Of a stretch of 64,000 nt of DNA, positions 7,659-16,057 are shown piece by piece. The stretch's first letter is position 1; every line of letters starts with the position of its first letter. The position numbers were made by a program, and so were the translations under genes. The DNA comes from JAJPHF01 sp035293805 (lineage in GTDB: Bacteria > Chloroflexota > UBA6077 > JAJPHF01). A model generated the notes under the pieces. It did no database searches. It saw only the letters and a program-made list of their open reading frames with translations, and was not told the DNA's origin. The DNA is taken from NCBI GenBank assembly GCA_035293805.1, contig DATGMD010000018.1:1-64000 (forward strand), given 5' to 3'.

Positions 7659-8732
7659 ATGAGCACGCCGACCACCCTGCCGCACGCGAAGGACGCGCAG
7701 TCGAACGGGGAGATCCTGATCTCGGCCGACTCGCACGTGATGGAGCACCCGGAGTTCTGGGTGAAGAACCTGCCGAGCCAGTTCCAGGACCAGGCGCCGA
7801 AGTTCACCGCCGGGCGCGTAGGGGACGTGAGCGGCTTCCAGGGGCGGCCGGGCGGCCACGACCCGAACGCGCGGCTCGAAGAGATGGCGATGGACGGCGT
7901 GAGCGCCGAGGTGCTCTACCCGACGTTCGGCCTGCGGCTGTTCGGGCTTGACGACGCGCGGCTGCAAGAGGCGTGCTTCCGCCTGTACAACGACTGGCTG
8001 ATCGAGTACTGCCAGGTGGACAACGACCGCCTGGTGGGCATTCCCTGCATCTCCGTGTACGACATCGACCACGCGGTGCAGGAGCTGGAGCGCTGCCGCA
8101 AGGCGGGCTTGCAAGGCGCGCTGATCTGGCAGGCGCCGCACGCCGACCTGCCGTTCTACTCGGACCACTATAACCGCTTCTGGGCGGCCTGCCAGGACCT
8201 CGACGCGCCGATCAGCCTGCACATCCTGACCGGCCACAACTACAGCAAGAACCTCGAGCAGAAGACCATCGAGTCGTACCGCGGCAGCGTGAACCTGAAG
8301 ACGGCGGACGCGGCGAACGCGCTGTTCGACTTCATCTTCTACGGCATTCTGGAGCGCTACCCGCGGCTGAAGCTCGTCGTCGTGGAGAACGAGATCGGCT
8401 GGCTGCCGTTCACGCTGCAGCAGTGGGACTACTATTACAACCGCTTCGTGAAGGTGAACCCGCCGCCGATGAGCATGGTGCCGAGCAAGTACTTCGACCG
8501 CCAGATCTACGCGACGTTCTTCAACGACGCGGTGGGGGGCCGCTGCCTGGAGTGGTGGGGGCAGGACAACTGCATGTGGTCGAACGACTTCCCGCACCCG
8601 AACTCGACGTGGCCGAACTCGCGCGAGGTGATCGGGCGCACGCTGGGCCACCTGTCGGCCGACGTGCGGCGCAAGCTGGTGCAGGACAACTGCCTGAAGC
8701 TGTACCAGCTGCGGGTGCCGGAGCTGGTCTAG
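7659..8732 (+). CDS. Amidohydrolase family protein (COG2159, decarboxylase-like)
   Basis: A 357-residue TIM-barrel metalloenzyme of the amidohydrolase-2 group, which includes ACMSD, gamma-resorcylate and o-pyrocatechuate decarboxylases and some hydrolases. The opening LISADSHVMEHP carries the DxH metal motif; SLHILTGHN supplies a His on a later strand, VVVENEIGWLP matches the usual E.G..W.P segment, and WSNDFPHPNSTWPNS carries the final catalytic Asp. The ATG at 7659 follows AAAGGAGAG, giving a normal family length; an upstream start would translate repeat sequence. A paralogue of the same group is at 44720-45808. Context with chorismate chemistry hints at an aromatic acid substrate, unproven. 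Confidence 0.87.
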   Translation: MSTPTTLPHAKDAQSNGEILISADSHVMEHPEFWVKNLPSQFQDQAPKFTAGRVGDVSGFQGRPGGHDPNARLEEMAMDGVSAEVLYPTFGLRLFGLDDARLQEACFRLYNDWLIEYCQVDNDRLVGIPCISVYDIDHAVQELERCRKAGLQGALIWQAPHADLPFYSDHYNRFWAACQDLDAPISLHILTGHNYSKNLEQKTIESYRGSVNLKTADAANALFDFIFYGILERYPRLKLVVVENEIGWLPFTLQQWDYYYNRFVKVNPPPMSMVPSKYFDRQIYATFFNDAVGGRCLEWWGQDNCMWSNDFPHPNSTWPNSREVIGRTLGHLSADVRRKLVQDNCLKLYQLRVPELV

Positions 8733-8785
8733 CGGCCCCCCGGGCCGACCGTCTACTACTGGTAAGCCCGAACGCGCAGCCCGCG

Positions 8786-8818
8786 AGCGCCCCTGGCGGT
8801 CAGCCCGCCAGGGGCGCT
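8786..8818. terminator. Bidirectional hairpin terminator
   Basis: Perfect 14-bp stem AGCGCCCCTGGCGG / CCGCCAGGGGCGCT with a 5-base loop, followed by a short pyrimidine run. It lies between two convergent genes and could serve both. Confidence 0.8.
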
Positions 8819-8848
8819 TCCTCTTGCTCCATCGGAAGGCCGGGGCGG

Positions 8849-9748
8849 TCAGCGGGCGGGCGAGCGGTCGGCCAGCGCGCGGCGCGCGTGGCTGATGAGC
8901 GCCCGGGCGGCCGGGCTGATCGGTCCATCGGCCCGCCAGGCAAGCTCGAGGCGGCCGCGGAGCCGGGGGCGCGTGATGTCCATCACGTGGAGCTCTGCCG
9001 GGTGGGCGTTGGCGACGGACTGCGGCAAGATGGCCACGCCCAGCCCCCTCGCGGCGAGTTGCGCGAGGACGTTGGGGTCGCTGGCTTCAAAGGCGATATG
9101 CGGCTCGAAGCCCGCGCTGGCACAGGCCTCGTCGAGGCAGGAGCGCAAGCCGGTGCCGCGGGGGAGACTGATGAGCGGTCGCTGCAGGACGGCTTCCAGG
9201 GTGATGCTGGTGGTCCCCGCCAGCGCATCGGCAGGACTAACGGCGGCCACAATGGGCTCGTCCGCGACCACCAGGGTCTGGATGCTCGGCGGCGGCGGGG
9301 AGGCCAAGCCCACTAGTGCCATGTCCAGGTGCCCAGCCTGGAGCGCTTCGAGCAAGCGGTCGGAATTGGCCTCGGAGAGGGTGATCTCCACGGCCGGGTG
9401 CTGTTGGTGGAAATCGGCCAACAGGTTGGGCAGGTCGAGGGACGAGCACGAGCTGATCATCCCCACCGCGACGCGCCCCCGCACCAACCCGGTGAGCTCG
9501 TCGACGGCGAGCCGCGCGCCGGCGACGGCTCCGAGCGCGGCGCGGGCGTAGGGTAGGACGGCGGCGCCGACCTCGGTCAGGCGCACCGCGCGCGCCGAGC
9601 GATCGAACAGGGGCTGGCCTAGCTCGCGCTCCAGACGGCGGATCTGCGCGCTCACGCCGGGCTGGGCGACGTGCAGCTTCGCGGCCGCCTTCGTGAAGCT
9701 CGCCTCCTCGGCCACGGCGACGAAGTATTCCAACTGATGCAGCTCCAT
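8849..9748 (-). CDS. LysR family transcriptional regulator
   Basis: A typical 299-residue LysR regulator. Residues 1-60 are the winged helix-turn-helix (LHQLEYFVAVAEEASFTKAAAKL, then QPGVSAQIRRLERELG); the rest is the periplasmic-binding-protein-like effector domain (GRVAVGMISSCSSLDLPNLL onward). It is divergent from an NTF2-like gene followed by an MFS exporter, the usual arrangement for a LysR activator of the opposite operon. GGGGAGGTGG lies upstream of the ATG. The effector is unknown. Confidence 0.92.
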   Translation of the reverse strand: MELHQLEYFVAVAEEASFTKAAAKLHVAQPGVSAQIRRLERELGQPLFDRSARAVRLTEVGAAVLPYARAALGAVAGARLAVDELTGLVRGRVAVGMISSCSSLDLPNLLADFHQQHPAVEITLSEANSDRLLEALQAGHLDMALVGLASPPPPSIQTLVVADEPIVAAVSPADALAGTTSITLEAVLQRPLISLPRGTGLRSCLDEACASAGFEPHIAFEASDPNVLAQLAARGLGVAILPQSVANAHPAELHVMDITRPRLRGRLELAWRADGPISPAARALISHARRALADRSPAR

Positions 9749-9794
9749 AGCCGTTCAGGTCCACCTCCCCTGCCACCGCTGCGGGCCCTTCGCC

Positions 9795-9880
9795 TGACGT
9801 CATATCATAACGTCTGGTTCTAGTGGATAGAATAACTAGTTGTTGGAATTCTAGATATTCGGGGCAGATAATGGGGACAG
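9795..9880. promoter_or_regulatory. AT-rich divergent promoter/operator region
   Basis: This stretch is strikingly AT-rich for the window and holds overlapping short dyads (ACTAGT, GAATTC, TCTAGA) and repeated CTAG half-sites. It sits between the divergent LysR and NTF2-like genes, where a LysR tetramer is expected to bind. I cannot assign exact -35/-10 boxes. Confidence 0.5.
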
Positions 9881-9911
9881 AGCGACCCCAGTTCGGATCG
9901 GGAGGCTGGAG

Positions 9912-10271
9912 ATGACCAGTCGACGTGAGCGGGCAGCGCAGCCGGACGACCTGGCGCGGCTCTTCGTGGAGCGGGTGAACGCGGGCGACGCCGAGGGGCT
10001 CGTGGAGCTATATGAGCCCGATGCGGTACTCGGCTACCCCCCCGGCCAGGTGACGGTCGGGCGGGAGGCGATCCGCGCGGTGTTCGAGCAGATGCTGGCG
10101 GCCAAACCGCACTTCGAGCTGGAGGGGCCGTTGCCCACCCTGCGCTACGACGATCTCGCCCTCACCGCGACGCGGCCCGGCGATGGGGCTGGCGCCAGGG
10201 CGCAGGTTGCGCGCCGCCAGCCGGACGGAACCTGGCTGCGAATCATCGACCGCCCCGAATCCGGCAGCTAG
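9912..10271 (+). CDS. NTF2-like (SnoaL-like) domain protein
   Basis: A 119-residue a+b barrel protein. RLFVERVNAGDAEGLVELYEPDAVL is the usual opening helix pair and first strand of nuclear-transport-factor-2/SnoaL-like proteins, followed by GREAIRAVFEQML and a C-terminal strand ending TWLRIIDRP. Such proteins are small enzymes or ligand carriers of varied function. GGAGGCTGGAG precedes the ATG. It is the first gene opposite the LysR regulator and is followed by an MFS exporter after 77 bases. Confidence 0.8.
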   Translation: MTSRRERAAQPDDLARLFVERVNAGDAEGLVELYEPDAVLGYPPGQVTVGREAIRAVFEQMLAAKPHFELEGPLPTLRYDDLALTATRPGDGAGARAQVARRQPDGTWLRIIDRPESGS

Positions 10272-10348
10272 GCCCGCGTTAACAGACTACCAGCATCGAT
10301 CCCAGAGATCGAGCAGGCGGCGAGCATCGCGCGTCCGGGGGGCCTCGC

Positions 10349-11785
10349 GTGGGAACCACCCACGGCGCACAACTCTACACGGCTGCAGCGGCGGCGAAGA
10401 GCACGCGCCCGGCTGGGCGACGGCTGGTCGGCGCGGTGTTGGCGGGAACGCTGCTGAACCCGCTCAACTCGTCGATGATCGCCGTGGCGCTCGTGCTGAT
10501 CCAGGCGGACTTCCGGGTCAGCGTGGCCACCGCGTCGTGGCTGCTCTCTGGCTTCGCGCTGGCGGCGGCGGTCGCGCAGCCCTTGATGGGGCGGTTCGCC
10601 GACCTGTTCGGCCCGCGGCGCGTCTTCTGCGCTGGCTTGCTGCTGGTAGGCGCGTCGGGGGCGCTCGCGCCGCTCGTGCCGGCGTTCGGGTGGCTGGTCG
10701 CCTTGCGGATGGTGCAGGCGCTCGGCACCTCGGCCGCGTACCCGGCGGGACTCGCCATCATTCGCGCGGGCGATCCGCAGGGGAAGGCGCCCGCCGGCAC
10801 GCTCGGCGCGATCAACATCACGTCGTCGGTAAGCGTCGCGCTGGGGCCGGTGCTCGGCGGGTTTCTGGCGGAGATCGCGGGCTGGCCCGCGATCTTCCTA
10901 GTGAACCTCCCGATCACCGCCGTGAGCTTGATGCTCGCGTTGCGTTGGCTGCCGGCCGATCCGGCTCCTGGCCTGGCCGCCATGACGGCATCGTCGTCGC
11001 GCCGTGCCGTCGCCCGCGCGGTGTTGAAGACCGTCGACTTGCCCGGCATCGGGTTGTTCAGCGAGATGCTGATCAGTCTCCTCGGGTTCCTGCTGTCGCT
11101 GTCGAGCGGCCCGCTGTGGCCCTTGCTGCCCGTCGCGCTGATCGCCGCGGGCCTGCTCGTGCTACGCGAGCGCGGCGTAGCCGAGCCGTTTCTCAACGTC
11201 CGCATGCTGGGCGCGAACCGCCCGCTGGTCGGCGTCTACGCCCAGTTCGCGGGCGTCAACCTGGTCTTCTACACGGTGTTCTTCAGCCTGCCGGTCTGGC
11301 TGGAACAGGTGCGCGGCCTCGAGAGCGGCCTGGCGGGGCTCCTGCTGCTACCGATCTCCGGCGTGGGCGTGCTGGCCACCCCCGTGGCGGCGCGACTCAT
11401 CAGCCGCTCTGGCCCCGGACCAGCGCTCGTCGTCGGCGCTTTCGTGCTCACCGCGGGCTCTCTCTTGCTGCTGCTCTTCAGCGCGACCACGGCGGTGATC
11501 GTGATCCTCGCCGTCGGCGTGGTGCTGGGGATTCCCAACGGCTTCAACAACCTCGGCCTGCAAGCCGCCCTGTACGAGCATGCCCCGCCCAACCAGATGG
11601 GCGCCGCGGGCGGCCAGTTCCAGACCTTTCGCTACGTGGGAGCGATCCTCTCCACCAGCCTGCTCGGGCTGGCCTTCGGCACGTCGGCCAGCAGCGACGG
11701 CCTGCACGCCGTTGCCTACGTCCTGGCCGGCGTCAGCGCGCTGCTCCTCCTGGCCAGCATCGCGAGCGCCGTCGGCAAGCCATAA
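10349..11785 (+). CDS. MFS transporter, DHA2-like drug exporter
   Basis: A 478-residue membrane protein with many hydrophobic segments consistent with 12-14 helices. Segment LNPLNSSMIAVAL matches the first-helix region of drug:H+ antiporters, GRFADLFGPRRVF is motif A between helices 2 and 3, and LGPVLGGFLAEIAGWPAIFLV corresponds to motif C plus the following loop. The start is taken as the GTG at the head of the frame, weakly supported by a G-rich stretch. Probably co-transcribed with the NTF2-like gene and controlled by the divergent LysR protein. The substrate is unknown. Confidence 0.87.
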   Translation: MGTTHGAQLYTAAAAAKSTRPAGRRLVGAVLAGTLLNPLNSSMIAVALVLIQADFRVSVATASWLLSGFALAAAVAQPLMGRFADLFGPRRVFCAGLLLVGASGALAPLVPAFGWLVALRMVQALGTSAAYPAGLAIIRAGDPQGKAPAGTLGAINITSSVSVALGPVLGGFLAEIAGWPAIFLVNLPITAVSLMLALRWLPADPAPGLAAMTASSSRRAVARAVLKTVDLPGIGLFSEMLISLLGFLLSLSSGPLWPLLPVALIAAGLLVLRERGVAEPFLNVRMLGANRPLVGVYAQFAGVNLVFYTVFFSLPVWLEQVRGLESGLAGLLLLPISGVGVLATPVAARLISRSGPGPALVVGAFVLTAGSLLLLLFSATTAVIVILAVGVVLGIPNGFNNLGLQAALYEHAPPNQMGAAGGQFQTFRYVGAILSTSLLGLAFGTSASSDGLHAVAYVLAGVSALLLLASIASAVGKP

Positions 11786-11927
11786 GCGGCGCGTGAGCCG
11801 CCCTGCCAGGGAGCGACAGGCTCGCCTGGGGCACCGGGCCATAACGCGGGGGGTTGGCCAAGCGCTGTGGTAAGTTGTGTCTATCGGCCGAGCGTGCCGT
11901 GAGCGTGGGGGTGCGTGGAGGGATACC

Positions 11928-12935
11928 ATGGCCGGGTGCCTTCGGAGTCGGGGCTGGGTGTCTTGGTTGCTCGTAATTCCCCTGGCGCTAGGTGTGCTGA
12001 TCGTCAGTGGCGGACCGGCGGCGCGCGCGCAGGGGCTCGGCGCGCCGGGACTGGCGGTGCAGGAGTACGCGGTGGCCGCGGGCAGCCACCCGCACGACGC
12101 GGTGCCCGACGGGGCGGGCGGCGTCTGGTACACGGGACAGGGCGACGGGACGGTGGGCCGGCTCGATCCGGCCACGGGCGACTACAAGACGGTGGACCTG
12201 GGGCAGGGCTCGGCACCGCACGGCGTGATCATGGGGCCGGACAAAGCGGTCTGGGTCACGGATGGCGGCCTGAACGCGATCGTGCGGATCGATCCGGACA
12301 GCCTGCAGGCGCAAGTTTTCCCGCTGCCCGGCCCGCGGGCGAATCTCAACACCGCGACCTTCGACCGGCGCGGGGTATTGTGGTTCACTGGGCAGAGCGG
12401 TTACATCGGGCGGCTCGACCCGGCGGTCGGGGTCGTGGAGCAGTTCGCGGCGCCGCGGGGCGCGGGGCCGTATGGGATCTCGACGGCGCCGGACGGCACG
12501 GTCTACTTCGCCTCGCTGGCCGGCAGCTACCTGGGCCGCATCGACGGCGACGACGGCTCCGTGACGGTGATCGACCCGCCGACCGCCCGCGCCGGCGTGC
12601 GCCGCGTGTGGCCGGACTCCGCGGGGCGGCTGTGGGTGAGCGAGTACAACGCCGGCCAAGTCGGCCGCTACGATCCCGCGACGGGCGAGTGGGCCGAATG
12701 GCGCCTGCCGGGCAACAACCCGCGAGCATACGCCGTCTACGTGGACGAGCGCGACCAGGTATGGCTCACCGACACCGACGCCGACACGGTGGTGCGCTTC
12801 GATCCGACGACCGAGACGTTCACGACCGTCACGATCTCCCGCCCGTCGAACGTGGCGCAGCTTAGCGGAACGTCGGCGGGGATCTGGGGCGGCGAGCGGG
12901 GCCGGGACCACATCCTCGTCGTGCGGCCCGGGTGA
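11928..12935 (+). CDS. Secreted Vgb-type beta-propeller protein (virginiamycin B lyase-like)
   Basis: A 335-residue protein with a Sec signal peptide (hydrophobic residues 11-28, ending GGPAARAQG). The mature part is a run of about seven blades with the pattern DGAGGVWYTGQGDGTVGRLDP, repeated with variations, as in virginiamycin B lyase and other Vgb/NHL propellers. True lyases need specific His/Glu residues I cannot confirm here, and most environmental Vgb-like proteins are of unknown function, so antibiotic resistance should not be assumed. The ATG follows GTGGAGGG. It stands alone between the MFS gene and a repeat region. Confidence 0.8.
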   Translation: MAGCLRSRGWVSWLLVIPLALGVLIVSGGPAARAQGLGAPGLAVQEYAVAAGSHPHDAVPDGAGGVWYTGQGDGTVGRLDPATGDYKTVDLGQGSAPHGVIMGPDKAVWVTDGGLNAIVRIDPDSLQAQVFPLPGPRANLNTATFDRRGVLWFTGQSGYIGRLDPAVGVVEQFAAPRGAGPYGISTAPDGTVYFASLAGSYLGRIDGDDGSVTVIDPPTARAGVRRVWPDSAGRLWVSEYNAGQVGRYDPATGEWAEWRLPGNNPRAYAVYVDERDQVWLTDTDADTVVRFDPTTETFTTVTISRPSNVAQLSGTSAGIWGGERGRDHILVVRPG

Positions 12936-13071
12936 CTCGCGCTCCGCTGGGGCTTCTGGCCCGGGCCTGGCGCACTGTAGTTGCGTAATTGTGAAGCCGG
13001 CGGCGGTGATTCCACCTACAGCGGTTTGCAGCCAGGCGGAGCAGGCGGCCGACCGGGGACTACGGCCAGGG

Positions 13072-13502
13072 GCGCTTGCCGTAGGCCGCGCCCCACGCCC
13101 CCGCTACGCCGGCCCGCCCGGTCGCGCCGGCGCCGGGACGGGGGCCGTGGCGCTTGCCGTAGGCCGCGCCCCACGCCCCCGCGGCGCCGGCCCGCCCGGT
13201 GGCTCCGGCCCCGGGACGGGGGCCGTGGCGCTTGCAGTATTCCGCGCCACAGGCCGCGGGCGGGCACCAGACCCGGCCCCTACGCGACCCCGGCGCCCGG
13301 CAGGCGCGCCGAAGCACGCTCCGAGCGGCGCCGGGGCTGCGGCCTGCGGGCCGCGGGCGGGCATGAAACCCGCCCCTACGCGACCGCGGTGTCCGGCGAG
13401 GCGCGCGGGAGCAGTGATCGGAGCGGCGCCGGGGCGGCGGCAGTGGCGCTTGCCGTATTCCGCGCCACAGGCCGCGGGCGGGCATGAAACCCGCCCCTAC
13501 GA
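13072..13502. repeat. 78-base tandem repeat and related GC-rich repeat block
   Basis: Two 78-base units (13072-13149 and 13150-13227) start GCGCTTGCCGTAGG and are almost identical; a third, diverged unit starts at 13228. They are followed by repeats ending CATGAAACCCGCCCCTACG (around 13362-13380 and 13483-13501). The block 13441-13500 recurs at 44531-44590 with one base difference. Frames through the block are low-complexity Arg/Gly/Pro and are not believed. The rest of 12936-13071 shows nothing. Confidence 0.85.
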
Positions 13503-13517
13503 GTCGCTGCTGCTCGC

Positions 13518-13796
13518 CTAGCCGGCAAGCTGCTCTGGGTCGCTGGCGGGGCGGGCGGCGCGCACCCGGAGCGTCGTGGGCACGAGCGCTTGCACCACCA
13601 CTCGGCCGTGCCGTCGCAGCTCCAGGGTAGCGCCAGCGCGGAGATCGTAGTCGGCTCGGTCGTCCGCCTGCGTGACCCAGCAGCGGCCCGCCACACACCG
13701 CAGGACCGTCTCGGGGCCAACGGGGTCCAAGCTCCAGACCTGGCCCGGGGCGAGGGACACGACCCTCCGTGCGGGGTGCGCGAGCGCGAGCGTCAT
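13518..13796 (-). CDS. DUF2917 domain protein
   Basis: A 92-residue protein with the DUF2917 pattern: LAPGQVWSLDP, then LRCVAGRCWVTQADD, DYDLRAGATLEL. It resembles a small cupin-like beta fold; function unknown. The ATG at 13796 is preferred because GGGAGG lies 7 bases upstream; an ATG two codons earlier is too close. It is divergent from a MocR-type regulator with a large inverted repeat between them, so it is the likely target of that regulator. Confidence 0.75.
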   Translation of the reverse strand: MTLALAHPARRVVSLAPGQVWSLDPVGPETVLRCVAGRCWVTQADDRADYDLRAGATLELRRHGRVVVQALVPTTLRVRAARPASDPEQLAG

Positions 13797-13878
13797 CGCC
13801 ATGCCTCCCTTTGCGCTGTCCTGCATCGACGATACCCCGCCGGCAGCCGCCCGCCTAGACGCACCGCACCGCTCACCG

Positions 13879-13917
13879 CACCAGTACAGTTGGTCTGTTC
13901 GCCCAACTGTGCTGGTG
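13879..13917. promoter_or_regulatory. Large inverted-repeat operator of the MocR-type regulator
   Basis: CACCAGTACAGTTGG (13879-13893) and CCAACTGTGCTGGTG (13903-13917) are 15-base arms with a single mismatch, separated by 9 bases. It lies in the 216-base gap between the divergent DUF2917 and MocR genes, where MocR/PdxR proteins usually bind. Confidence 0.75.
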
Positions 13918-14012
13918 CCGCGCCGGGGGCGCTGTGTCTTGTGGGTGCGGACCGTCGTGGGCTAGAACCGGAGTGGCCCGGCAGGGGGGCCGCGCGCAGG
14001 GGGCGACACGGG

Positions 14013-15485
14013 ATGGCGACGGAGCGGGGCACGGCGGTCGACGGCGGACGGCGCTACGAGCGGGTAGCGGCGCACGTGGGCTGGCTGATCGAGCAGGGCA
14101 CGCTGCCCGCCGGCGGCCGGGTGCCGTCCGTGCGCCAGTTGAGCCAGCAGCAGGGCGTGAGCATCAGCACCGTTGTGCAAGCCTACCGGCTGCTGGAGGA
14201 CCGCGGGCTGATCGAGGGCCGGCCGCAGTCGGGCTACTACGTGCGAGCGACGACGCCCGAGCCCTGGGTCGCACCGGCGCGCGACGCGACGCCGGACCCC
14301 ACCGCGCTCAGCGCGGCCGAGCTGATGCTGATGGTGCTGCGCGACATCGGCGATCCCCGGCTGGTGCCGCTCGGGGCGGCGGTGCCGGACGCCGCCTTGC
14401 TGCCCGCGGCCAAGCTCCACCGGCTGCTCACCACGCTGAGCCGTCGCTGTCCCGAGCGCGGGGTGGCCTATGACGCGCCAGCGGGCTGCCTGGAGCTGCG
14501 GGTGCAGGTGGCGCGGCGGGCGCTGGCAACCGGCTGCACGCTCACGCCGGACGACATCGTGACCACCAATGGCTGCCAGGAGGCGCTCAACCTCGCGCTC
14601 CAGGCCGTTTGCCAGCCGGGCGACGCGGTGGCGGTCGAGTCGCCCACCTACTACGGCTTGCTGCAGGCGATCGAGACGCTGGGCCTGCGCGCCGTCGAGA
14701 TCCCGACGCACCCGCAGGAAGGCATCAGCCTGAGCGCGCTGCGCTACGCGCTGGCCGAGACACCGCTGCGGGCGGCGGTGGTGATGTCGAACTTCAGCAA
14801 TCCGCTGGGCACCTGCCTGACCGACGAACGGAAGCGGGCGCTGGTGGCGCTGCTGAGCGAGCATGACGTGCCGCTGATCGAGGACGACATCTACGGCGAC
14901 CTGTGCTTCGGGGCGGAACGGCCGCGCGTGGCGAAGGCGTACGACACGCGCGGGCTGGTGCTGCTCTGCTCGTCGTTCTCGAAGACGCTAGCGCCGGGTT
15001 ACCGTGTGGGCTGGATCGCCGCCGGGCGGTATCAGGCGCGGGTCGAGCAGCTCAAGATGGCCCGCAATCTGGCGACGGCCACGCTGCCGCAGCTGGCGAT
15101 CGCCGAGTTCCTGGCCAACGGGAGCTACGATTATCACCTGCGGACGATGCGTCGAGCGTATGCGCGGCAAGTCGCGGCGGTCGTGGGGGCGGTGCGGCAG
15201 TATTTCCCGTCGGGCACACGGGTGGTGGAGCCCGCGGGAGGCATGGTGGTGTGGGTCGAGCTGCCGGCGGCGGTGGACGCGCGGGTGCTGTACGCGCGGG
15301 CGCGGGCGGCGGGGATCAGCGTGGCGCCGGGGCCGCTCTTCTCGGCGAAGGCGCGCTACCGGTCCTGTGTGCGGCTCAGCGCGGCCGGGTGGTCGCGGCC
15401 GATCGCTCGGGCGCTGCGGACGCTCGGGGCGCTCGCGGGCGAGCTGGGCGGGCAGGCGCCGCCGGACCGGCTGGCGCGGCGCTAG
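14013..15485 (+). CDS. MocR/PdxR-type regulator: GntR helix-turn-helix fused to aminotransferase domain
   Basis: A 490-residue PLP-binding transcriptional regulator. Residues 14-80 are the GntR winged helix (LPAGGRVPSVRQLSQQQGV, then GRPQSGYYVR). Residues 110-480 are a fold-type I aminotransferase domain with TNGCQEALNLAL, ESPTYYG, SNFSNPLGTCL, EDDIYGDL and the PLP lysine K324 in SSFSKTLAPGYRVGW. MocR proteins sense PLP-linked metabolites and control pyridoxal, amino-acid or GABA genes. Its only likely neighbour target is the divergent DUF2917 gene. ATG 14013 has AGGGGG about 10 bases upstream. Confidence 0.9.
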   Translation: MATERGTAVDGGRRYERVAAHVGWLIEQGTLPAGGRVPSVRQLSQQQGVSISTVVQAYRLLEDRGLIEGRPQSGYYVRATTPEPWVAPARDATPDPTALSAAELMLMVLRDIGDPRLVPLGAAVPDAALLPAAKLHRLLTTLSRRCPERGVAYDAPAGCLELRVQVARRALATGCTLTPDDIVTTNGCQEALNLALQAVCQPGDAVAVESPTYYGLLQAIETLGLRAVEIPTHPQEGISLSALRYALAETPLRAAVVMSNFSNPLGTCLTDERKRALVALLSEHDVPLIEDDIYGDLCFGAERPRVAKAYDTRGLVLLCSSFSKTLAPGYRVGWIAAGRYQARVEQLKMARNLATATLPQLAIAEFLANGSYDYHLRTMRRAYARQVAAVVGAVRQYFPSGTRVVEPAGGMVVWVELPAAVDARVLYARARAAGISVAPGPLFSAKARYRSCVRLSAAGWSRPIARALRTLGALAGELGGQAPPDRLARR

Positions 15486-15688
15486 AAGGGGCCAGCGCGG
15501 CGGGCGAGGCGGCGGCCGTGGCGGTAGCCGGCCGCGTAGGCATCCTGGATCGCCTCGGTGAACATGACGAGCGGCGGGCGCCGCCGGTAGCCGTCGGCCG
15601 CGCCGAGGGCCCAGGCCTCGGTGGGGGTCTGCGGCAGGACGGGATGGCTCTGCCACTGCCGCCAGACGCGCTGGAATGCCACGGGCAC
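15482..15688 (-). CDS. Small hypothetical protein
   Basis: A 68-residue frame convergent with and overlapping the end of the MocR gene by 4 bases. GGAGG precedes two GTG codons (15688 and 15682), either of which could start it. The sequence is Arg/Ala-rich with two similar segments, WALGAADGYRRRPP and AYAAGYRHGRRLARR, which looks more protein-like than random antisense. No family is recognised. Confidence 0.4.
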   Translation of the reverse strand: MPVAFQRVWRQWQSHPVLPQTPTEAWALGAADGYRRRPPLVMFTEAIQDAYAAGYRHGRRLARRAGPF

Positions 15689-15818
15689 GCAACCTCCAGG
15701 GACGAGCAGGCCCGAGTCTCTGGGACTCATAATAGCGTGGGCGCGATTTTCTGTGGCGGTAGCGCGCGGGTATCGATATTGCTTTGGTGCCGGTGGAGAG
15801 CCGGTAGGGGAGGCAGCG

Positions 15819-16001
15819 ATGGCAGAGCACGAGCGCGAGCACAAGAAGGAGCCCGCATCGCCCCTGCAAAGCGAGGGCTTGAAAGAATACGCCGCCGAGA
15901 TCGTTCCTTCGACCGCCACGGAGATGGAAGCGGTGCTGGAGCAGCTAGAGGCCGAGCGCGACGATTTCCCGCCACCGGACGGGCGCGAGGAGCAGCGCTG
16001 A
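15819..16001 (+). CDS. Small highly charged protein
   Basis: A 60-residue protein very rich in Glu, Lys and Arg (AEHEREHKKE at the start, LEQLEAERDD near the end), probably helical and soluble. TAGGGGAGG precedes the ATG with good spacing, which makes it likely real. No family is recognised. It is convergent with the SRPBCC gene downstream. Confidence 0.6.
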   Translation: MAEHEREHKKEPASPLQSEGLKEYAAEIVPSTATEMEAVLEQLEAERDDFPPPDGREEQR

Positions 16002-16057
16002 GGACTGCAGCCACACCGGGGCTGCCGTGAGGGCGGACCCGGGAGGCGCGGCGCGGG

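Noticed and set aside
7356..8651. Antisense open frame of 431 codons opposite the amidohydrolase
   Set aside because: Its residues (long runs of Arg, Val, Leu, Ala, His) mirror the codons of the real gene, and the plus-strand protein has clear catalytic motifs.
11928..12935. Streptogramin resistance (virginiamycin B lyase)
   Set aside because: The propeller fold matches, but the protein is secreted and I cannot confirm the lyase active-site residues; most such homologues are not resistance enzymes.
13072..13502. Possible CRISPR array
   Set aside because: The units are contiguous 78-base repeats without unique spacers, and no cas genes are present.
12981..13698. Several overlapping frames across the repeat block
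   Set aside because: They encode low-complexity Arg/Gly/Pro from tandem repeats, exist in most frames and lack convincing starts.
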